A DNA stretch of 64,000 nucleotides, from assembly GCA_900155495.1 (NCBI GenBank), contig FTLJ01000050.1, positions 62,001-126,000 on the forward strand, read 5' to 3'. Below the pieces are notes generated by a model that was not told the origin of the DNA, ran no database searches, and saw only the letters and a list, made by a program, of their open reading frames with translations. Of this stretch, positions 57,001 to 64,000 are shown one piece after another (within the stretch, counting starts at the first letter, position 1; each line of letters starts with the position of its first letter). Both the position numbers and the translations under genes were made by a program. This stretch comes from Porogramme epimiltina (taxonomy: Eukaryota; Basidiomycota; Agaricomycetes; Polyporales; Polyporaceae).

Positions 57001-58936
57001 TCTTACTACACCCTCGCTGCGACATCTGTCAAGTTCTCGTTCCCCCCTCCGGGCTCCTTGATGGGAGTCCGTAGTAACACGCGCGCCATCCTGAAGATGA
57101 CCAACTGCACGTTCACGTACCCTGGTCGGCCGAAGCCCAGTTTGTACAACGTCAGCTGCGCGCTGTCTCTGTCAAGGTGGGTGGCGGTCCATCCTATGGC
57201 ATCCGTCTGGCGGTGCTCTAATCTGAGAACATCCGATGTAGTCGGGTAGGAATCATAGGTCCTAACGGCGCGGGGAAGTCAACACTTGTCAAGCTTCTCA
57301 CCGTACGTCACTCCAGCGACTTGAGCATCGCCAGCTATTCACACTCCACTTGCATCCCAGGGTGAGACCGTTCCCCAGGAGGGTACAGTATACAAGCATC
57401 CGGCCCTTCGTATTGGATATGTTTCGCAGCACGCGACACATCATATTGGTGCGTGGGATAGGCTTGGTATTACATCCTTGCACATCCTCCTGATATCGTA
57501 CGTCGTCGCCTACAGAGCGTCATCTGGAGAAGACGCCGATCCAATACATCCAGTGGCGTTTCCAGGACGGACATGATCGTAAGCGCTTATATAACCATCT
57601 TGCGTGAACATTTCGCTGACTATTCGCGAGCGTAGGTGAGATCTTGGAAAAGGCCACCCGTGTTCTCACCGACGAGGAGAAGGCGCTGCTCGAGACTGAA
57701 TTCGTGGGGAAGAACGGACAGCGGCGCAAGCTTGAGGTTTGTCACCCCTCCGGTGTTGATCGGTTGTATGGGTTATGCTGACCGCCGCTCTTTGTCCACA
57801 GTTGATCATGGGCCGTCAGAAGCTCAAGAAGTCACTCCAGTACGAGATTAAGTGGCGAGGTGCGCATTTTGAAGATCATGGATCGCAGCCCCATCGTTAA
57901 GCGTGATCTGACACCAAATGTTGATAGGCTTGGATCACAAGTTCAACACCTGGATCCCGCGTGAAGAGCTCTTCCAGAAGGGTTTCTCCAAGCTCGTTCA
58001 ACAGTTCGATGATCTGGAGTCTTCTCGTGAGGGTGCTGGTCAACGCGACACGGCTGCGCACGTTGTCAGGAAGCACCTGGAAGATATCGGACTGGATGGC
58101 GATATCGCTCAATACAACGAAATCTCTGGATTGTCTGGTGGTATGTGACATATCTTCATGTCGTCACTTCATCAACTAAATTCGCACTACACTATCTGTA
58201 GGTCAAAAGATCAAGCTGGTCATTGCTGCGTGTTTGTGGAACAACCCGCAGGTGCGGCAGGCCGATTGATATATACTTATTCCTTCTGGACTTACCATCC
58301 TTTTACGTGTTTCGTCGTCGTCTAGATCTGTGTGCTAGACGAGCCTAGCAACTTCTTGGACCGCGAAGCTCTGGGAGGCTTAGCAGTTGCTATCCGGGAC
58401 TGGGCTGGCGCAGTCGTAAGTGACATTTCGCCTCGGTTGGCCGGTAGCACAGCAACTCACTCTATTCTCGTTTCAGGTCATCATCTCCCACAACGAAGAG
58501 TTCGTGACTGCGCTCTGTAAGTGGTCCCCCGTGATATAGTACGTCGTAGCACAGCCTGACTGACTCTCTTCTTTCTTCTCCCCCTTTTCCCCCGTCCACC
58601 GCAGGCCCGGAGATCTGGAACGTCGACGCGGGCCGCATGACTCACAAGGGCAAGATCGCCGTCGTCGAGGACGCGTTCGCGGTCAAGTCGCCCAAGGGCT
58701 CCGGCGCGAACACGCCCGCGCTCGCCTCGCGCGCACAGACCCCCGCCGCGTCCGCCGCGGCGACGCCCGCAGGGTCCGGCGCAGAGAACGGCGCGGCGAC
58801 GCCGCCCGTCATGAAGAAGAAGAAGAAGATGACCCGCAACCAGATGAAGGCGCAGGAGGAGCGTCGCCGCGTCCGCAAGCTCAACTGGCTCGCGTTCGGC
58901 GGCCCGAAGCCCGAAGACACTGACAGCGACGCTTGA
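54055..58936 (+). CDS. Translation elongation factor 3 (eEF3, ABC-F ATPase)
   Basis: Fungal ribosomal ATPase that helps E-site tRNA release and eEF1A-dependent delivery. Twenty exons: 54055-54139, 54199-54262, 54738-55155, 55212-55571, 55629-56313, 56399-56571, 56629-56640, 56701-56786, 56840-56888, 56944-57176, 57242-57302, 57361-57448, 57516-57578, 57636-57736, 57802-57859, 57928-58140, 58202-58251, 58326-58415, 58477-58516, 58605-58936; 1086 aa (yeast 1044). An N-terminal HEAT-repeat region precedes ABC1 (GTNGSGKST, LSGGW, LLLLDEPTNHLD) and ABC2 (GPNGAGKST, LSGGQ, VLDEPSNFLD) with the chromodomain-like insert QYEIKWRGLDHKFN. The lysine-rich C-terminus (KKKKKMTRNQ) fits ribosome binding. 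A 12-base exon codes PTNH of Walker B/D-loop. The second intron, 475 nt, is four to nine times longer than the others. Confidence 0.95.
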
Positions 58937-60926
58937 GCGGACCCGAACCATGGCTAGGGGGCCTGGATCCGATCCTGGCGATGTATCTCGGACGCCGATT
59001 CTTGTGTGGCTCCATACAGTACGGGTGCGGTCCTGGCGTGGAAATGGACCGTCTTCTGTACAGTTCCCTACTTCATCTTCACTGTCCTCCTAGAGCACAT
59101 TACGTACCGTAGTGATCTACTATTCTTTTGAGACATGCCGTCTGCACGCGCGATAACCACGCAACCTCAGTGTTCCTCTATCTCACCGCTTCTCCCACAA
59201 CGGATCCAGAACGCAGTCGTGCTCTCCCTCCTCTGCACCCAGGCTCTCATTAGACTTCGCGCGCGCGAGCGTAAATTTTGTTTCTCCGTGCTTCGCATCG
59301 GCGCCCACGGAGAGCAGTGTACGGCCCAAGCGCACCTAGATAATTCGCCCACAGGCGGCGCGACCAGAAGGAGGGATGTGGTCAGGGTCCCCCCCCCCCG
59401 CACGAAGTCTGGCCCGTCGGAGACACACGCGCGCAGGCTTGTCGTGGGTGCTGCACCGTAACCGACTGAGGGAGAGCACAGGAAGGGGTGCACACGTGTG
59501 ATCTAAATGGATTTCAGGGCCCACACGTCGACGGCGCAGTCCAGCTGTGCGTCGGTGCCCAGTCCATGGGGTCACAGTGGTGTGTGGTGGGGGCTACCGC
59601 TGCCGTGACAGTAGCGGTAGCGGGGTGCGGACGGGTGTGGCAGGTTTAGTCGGTGGATAGTAGGCGGGGAAGTAGCTAGGTGGTGCGTATGTAGCTAGGT
59701 CGGTGCACGGATGTGGGGGCACCGGTGAGAAGAGGAATAGTACAGAGGGGGTTTCTAGTACAGGTCGATTGTCTACGGCGTAGCGGTACAGAGTGGGTGA
59801 GAAGATAAATAGCTGTTCTAGTCGGTACAACGTGGTCCAGTCGGCAGTCCCGAGAGTAGTCCAGAACGATGATGCGACCCGAGACGATGCGGGATGCGTG
59901 CGGATAAATATGCGAATGAGTGGATGCGGGGGTGCGGGGAGGCAGTGCGATGCGGGGAAGAGGATGCGAGAGAGAACGTGTGCGCAGATGGTGGTGCGTG
60001 CGTGTGTGGAGGGTCCAATGAGCGGATGTGCGGGTCGGCCGGTTAATGAGCGTCGGACGGATCGAGAGCGTCGCGGGTCGTGGGTCGTGGTGGATACGCG
60101 GGAGTGCTGATAAATAGCGGCGGCGCGGGTGGGCGCGCCGTCGATGCAGATGCGAGGAGAGATGGATGCCGGAATGCCTGTGACGTGCAGGGGTGAGAAT
60201 AAATAGAAGGAAAGAGGAATATGAACCGCGGTCTGAAGAACCCGTGGGGGGACGGGCCAAGAAAGAGAAAAAAAGCGAATAAAAAAGGGCACCCTCGTTG
60301 CGAATCAATGCAACGCGCGCGCGTTGGGACGCACCGCGACACAACGCGAGCAGACGAACGAGCAAGCAACGGTGAAGGGTGCGAAACGCGAAGCAAAGTT
60401 CCAACAAGGGAATAATGATACGGACAAAGGTCAAAAGTCAAACAAAGCGAAGTGAAGGTCGAAAAGCAAGAAAAGAAAAGAAAAGGTGGATGGATGGATA
60501 GGGATGGGATGGGATGGGCCGATGGACTGGGATGCGTAGTATACAGTGCGTGCGATAGCGATAGCGAATAAATAGACGACGAAATAGCGTGTGGGGTGTC
60601 GGAATATAGCGGAGGGTAGGATACGAATGCGGCCTGGATCTTCTTGGTAGTATGTGGGGGCCCGAAATAGAGGGTCGGTCGTCGGCGGAAGAGGACTGGC
60701 GAGGTCTAGTGCAGGGAAGAGAGGGTCGAGCGCGTCGGTGGAGGGAGGGGGGGCGCCGCCGGCGTGGGGCAGTGTCGGCGTGAAGAGCGTCAGAACGAAC
60801 AGGGACCAGCATAGGGGGATGGGACTGGAGGAAGCTTGCAGCGGAAAGCGCGGGCGGGCGGCGTCGCGCGCACAACGGAAGGGCGCGCAACGGGCGCAGT
60901 TGGGCGGCGACGATGGGGGTTCATCG
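58937..60926. other. Convergent intergenic region, purine-rich on the plus strand
   Basis: 2 kb between convergent genes. 59590-60900 is strongly A/G-rich on the plus strand and probably includes the 3' UTR of the zinc-finger gene. A tandem GGATG/GGGAT repeat lies near 60486-60520 and a C10 run near 59391. Long minus-strand frames (59676-60434, 60431-61078) are Pro/Ser/Arg-rich by composition; no domain. Confidence 0.5.
60486..60520. repeat. GGAT/GGGAT tandem simple repeat
   Basis: Runs of GGATGGATGGATAGGGATGGGATGGGATGGG in the presumed 3' UTR of the zinc-finger gene; given here only as a position because it is plain microsatellite. Confidence 0.75.
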
Positions 60927-61993
60927 TCACTTGCGCGAGTTGGGCGAGGAGGACTCGGAGGAGGGGTACTCCTCCTCCTCCATCTCCTCCTCGAGTTCGG
61001 CCCCCTGCGCGCTCGCGCCGCGCGTGTGCACGCGTGCGTGCCGGCGCATGTTGCTCTGGACGCTGAAGCTCCTTCCACAGCCTTCGTAGGGACATGTGAA
61101 TGCTGTCAGAGGAAAGGCACAGCGTCAGCGCGCAGATCTTGGGAAAGCATATACGAGAAGAGCGCAGAACTCACGCTTTTCCCCCGTGTGAGTGTTGATG
61201 TGTATCTGTAACCGCGCGCGCGACACAGGACGGCGTAAGCTCCAACTCACCAAACGCGCGCGCCCGGAGTGGCTCCAGAGGCGCGCGCGACACACGGGCA
61301 AATGAAAAAGCGCGCGCACCTTCAGACTGCTCGGCCTAGTGAAGCCCTTGCCGCAGTAGCTGCACTCGTACCGCGAGGACGAGCCGCGGTCGCCCGCGCC
61401 CGCGTCCGGGTGGTACGGCTGGTGCTGGGGGCCCGGGGCGCTCGCCATGCCCGGGTGTGCCATGGCGTGCGCGCCCGCGTACGGGTAGCTCCCCGTCGGG
61501 ATGGGCCCGCGCGGGTGCTGGGCGTACTGGGGCGGGTAGCCCTGGGGGTACGCAGGCATCCCCTGCGGGTGCGGATGCGGGGGCGCGGGTGCGGGCGCGT
61601 ACGCGTATGATGCGGGGTCCGATGCGTTCCGGGGGTGGTGCGAGCCCGAGGGGTGGCGCGTCGCGTCGGGGTACCCGGGGTAGGCTTGTGGAGCGCCGGG
61701 GGTGAAGGGGCGGGGCGCGGGGGACGCGGCGCCGCGCGAGGCGTATCGGGGGTCCTCTTCCGCCAACTGGAGGCGGGTCATGTGGGGAGAGCCTTGCTGG
61801 CGGGCCTGCTGTGGAGGCACGGACCGCGCGAGCTCCTCTGGGCGGGTGCGCGTGGGCGCGCGTGAGAGGTGATCGACATGGGTGCAGGTTGGGGCGTACC
61901 TCTAAAGATTTGCCGAATGGGAGGAAGCGTCGGCCTCTGCTCGCCTCGTCCAGAGGACTCGCTTGAGGAAGAGGATGACTGACGAGGCGGCAT
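60927..61993 (-). CDS. C2H2 zinc-finger transcription factor
   Basis: Four exons: 61993-61900, 61837-61320, 61205-61175, 61102-60927; 272 aa. The N-terminus carries LPPIRQIFR, an LPSIREIF-like motif seen in several fungal zinc-finger regulators. A Pro/Tyr/His/Ala-rich region follows, then two adjacent fingers: YECSYCGKGFTRPSSLK with IHINTH (C-x2-C-x12-H-x3-H), the classical linker TGEKP, and FTCPYEGCGRSF with MRRHARVH (C-x4-C-x12-H-x3-H). Introns cut finger 1 and the linker; correct splicing restores both. The tail is acidic (ELEEEMEEEEYPSSES). Two-finger proteins of this design regulate development or stress genes in fungi; target genes are unknown. Confidence 0.9.
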
Positions 61994-63897
61994 GGCACGA
62001 ACGCTGTAGTTGGAAGTGGGCGGGGGGTGAGAAGATCACAGGGATGGGGAAAACGGGGAGAGAGGGAGAGACAGAGCTATATGTAGGGACCCAACGAACA
62101 GTTGGCCACAGCCGCGCCGTAGAAGTGGTCGTGTCGGGTAGCGGCGGTCGATCTGAAAATTGGATCTCAGGCCCTGCGTGAATGTCACCTTGATCACCGG
62201 CGACACCATTACGACTGTGTCGACACGTCTCCATGTATCTGGAGAGGCTCGACAACGGACTGATGACAGTCGTCACTACGAGCGAAGGCGCCGGGGAGGT
62301 CAAACAACATCGTTGTTCGTATTTGCAGCACGCGCGAGGGCGAGAAGGCGCAGGAAACGGGGACCGCTGCGTGGGCGTCGGAGCGAGGGGATGATGGCGC
62401 GCGGAAGAGATGGGCTGGGGCCGCGACTCGAGCGCGTCGGGGAGAAAGGGCGGCGTGGGCGCCAGAGTGCCAGTGGACGCGGAGCGGGGAAGGGCGTCTA
62501 CGGGGCGCGGCGAGATCGAGAGGCAAGATCGAGGTGAGGGTGGGAGGGGATCAGGATCAGAGCAGGGGGCAACTCCGGTCAGCGTCACTCGATGGCCACA
62601 TGCGGGCATGCTCACTGCTGCCGTCGCGGGCTGAGCTCGCCCTCGCGCGCCCTGCCCCCTGCCGGTCACCGTCGTCGCACCCGCATCGACAGGGCAGGGC
62701 GCACGCTGCAGCGTGCACGCGGGCCCCATGATCGCCCAGCGATGGGTTGCGAAGGTTAACCTTCGCACGTCAATCCCCCTTCGATCCCGAATTCTGTTTC
62801 TGTTCACCAGCCGCGCCGGTGCCAGTGCCAGTGCCAGTGCCCGACCACCAAACACCCAACGCCTCCGAGTCGACCCGCGCCGCCCTGCCTCACCCCGGCA
62901 CCCGCGTCGTTTTCGGACCTGTAGGTAGGGCAACCCCAGCCCTTCCGCGCTCCTCGCCTCACACGCACCCCCCGGCACGGTTTCAAATCCACCACCCCCT
63001 CAGACGTAGACAATGCTGCCCATTCCGGGCATCTGTCCCGACCATGCTTGCACGGACATAGCCAGTGCACCGCGCCCTCTCCCGCGCCCTCGCCCGCCTC
63101 CATTGCACCCGCCGGCACTCCCATCCTGTCCACGACGGAGCGTCGCAGCTGCCGTTCCGGGCACGAGCGAGTGATCAGCACGACATACCGCCACCGCTGC
63201 CCGCCCCGGGCTTAGGATCCGTGCACCGCGATCCAGAGGCTCGCGGTGGGCCCCCGCCGCCGCGCTCCATGCGGTGATCTTCACGGCCCCCCACGACGCC
63301 CGTTTTGTCTGTGTGGCCACATTCGCCATGCACCACCGCTCGCGGGTGCTATGACAATCCGTCAGTGCACTCGTGGCCACGCAGACGCCCCCCGCTGCGT
63401 ACTACGATCACCCACAACTTCGAGCCACGCGAGATCATCATCAATCATCTCTGCCTTTCCCCCCTTCCCTCATCCCCAAACCGGGACCGGAGCCCGCGCG
63501 CTCGCCGAAGGCCCGCGTCGGATTGGCCCGGCGCGCGCGCTCGCGGGGGCTGCTGCCCTCCACGCAATCAGAACATTCAGAACGCGCCCTGGGATCTGCC
63601 CTCCAAAGAACGGCGCATTTCGACTCTCTCGAAGTGATGGATACAGGAGCAAGGTACCGCTATAGAACAAGACACGGACGCGAGCCTGCCTGCCGCGCCC
63701 GTCCAAGGCTCGCCGACGGCTCACTTTGCGCAAGCGCGGCAGCCGCCCCGGAGCGCGATCGCCACATGTTTTGGGCCACCACCAAGCAGCCCTCCGGGAC
63801 CGGGAAAAAAGAAACCACAACGGCCAGTCCTCGAGCGCGGCCGAGCTGGGCAGCGCCATTGCCCAGGCGGGTGGAGGAGGCGGGGTCGCGGCGTAAG
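61994..63897. other. Intergenic, no gene seen
   Basis: 1.9 kb upstream of the zinc-finger gene and downstream of the BolA-like gene. GC-rich with chance open frames on both strands; no domain recognised. Confidence 0.5.
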
Positions 63898-64000
63898 CTA
63901 CGCCGGCGTCGCTGCCGGCTGCGGCTCCTCCGTCGGCGTCTTCGTCTTGAGCGAGAGCGCGTGCAGCCCCGCGGCGAACTCGTCCGAGAGCGCGGCGTAT
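63898..64000 (-). CDS. BolA-like protein, C-terminal fragment
   Basis: Only the last 34 codons (stop included) are present; the gene continues beyond the right edge. Reading the minus strand from 64000 gives YAALSDEFAAGLHALSLKTKTP and then a Pro/Ala/Glu tail and stop. The combination YAAL-DEF-GLHALSLKTKTP is the C-terminal helix and strand of the BolA fold, in which the conserved His takes part in [2Fe-2S] binding with monothiol glutaredoxins. BolA1/BolA3-type proteins act in mitochondrial iron-sulfur cluster delivery, BolA2/Fra2 in cytosolic iron sensing; the fragment cannot tell which. Too short to exclude truncation outside the window. Confidence 0.72.
   Translation of the reverse strand, partial: YAALSDEFAAGLHALSLKTKTPTEEPQPAATPA

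Noticed and set aside
59676..61078. 252- and 215-codon minus-strand frames
   Set aside because: Composition-driven Pro/Ser/Arg products in the 3' region of the zinc-finger gene; the second overlaps its final exon in another frame.

Overview
The window is nuclear DNA of a filamentous basidiomycete, most likely a white-rot polypore (Agaricomycetes, Polyporales, Trametes-like). The evidence is dense short spliceosomal introns (mostly 50-110 nt, GT-AG with one GC-AG), class II ligninolytic peroxidases, an AA9 lytic polysaccharide monooxygenase, a CBM1 protein, a fungal-specific eEF3 and basidiomycete-type regulatory proteins. Genus is inferred from protein style only. Nearly all genes are split, so single open frames show fragments. 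Exons below were joined by hand, requiring GT/GC-AG borders, matching phases and family motifs.

Layout. 1-401: 3' end of a metallo-beta-lactamase-fold hydrolase. 911-2266: F-box protein. 3.2-16.6 kb: peroxidase cluster with a Mn peroxidase (-), bleomycin hydrolase (-), versatile peroxidase (+) and second Mn peroxidase (+). 17.2-19.5 kb: membrane RING-finger protein (-). 19628-25765: complete-looking 6.1-kb DNA transposon with 34-bp inverted repeats and 6-bp target duplication, encoding one predicted 1645-aa protein that joins a Ulp1-type cysteine protease, a zinc finger and a P/THAP9-like transposase core; it sits 92 bp upstream of the RING start codon. 26.6-29.3 kb: GTPBP1/2-type GTPase (-). 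29.9-32.0 kb: charged coiled-coil protein with an HPD motif (+). 32.7-33.7 kb: secreted CBM1 protein (+). 34.0-35.8 kb: membrane-anchored GH18 chitinase (+). 39.3-43.1 kb: NDR-family kinase (-). 44.9-46.1 kb: homeodomain factor (+). 49.1-50.5 kb: AA9 LPMO (-). 51.9-53.1 kb: single-pass membrane protein (-). 54.1-58.9 kb: eEF3 (+). 60.9-62.0 kb: C2H2 zinc-finger factor (-). 63.9 kb to the end: C-terminus of a BolA-like protein (-).

Function. The left quarter is a lignin-attack locus: three secreted haem peroxidases with matching core promoters, two of them Mn-dependent and one carrying both the Mn site and the surface tryptophan of versatile peroxidases. The CBM1 protein and AA9 LPMO add cellulose-directed functions elsewhere. 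The rest is housekeeping and regulation. Two very GC-rich gene-free stretches (about 36.7-38.7 and 47.1-48.7 kb) flank the kinase/homeodomain pair.
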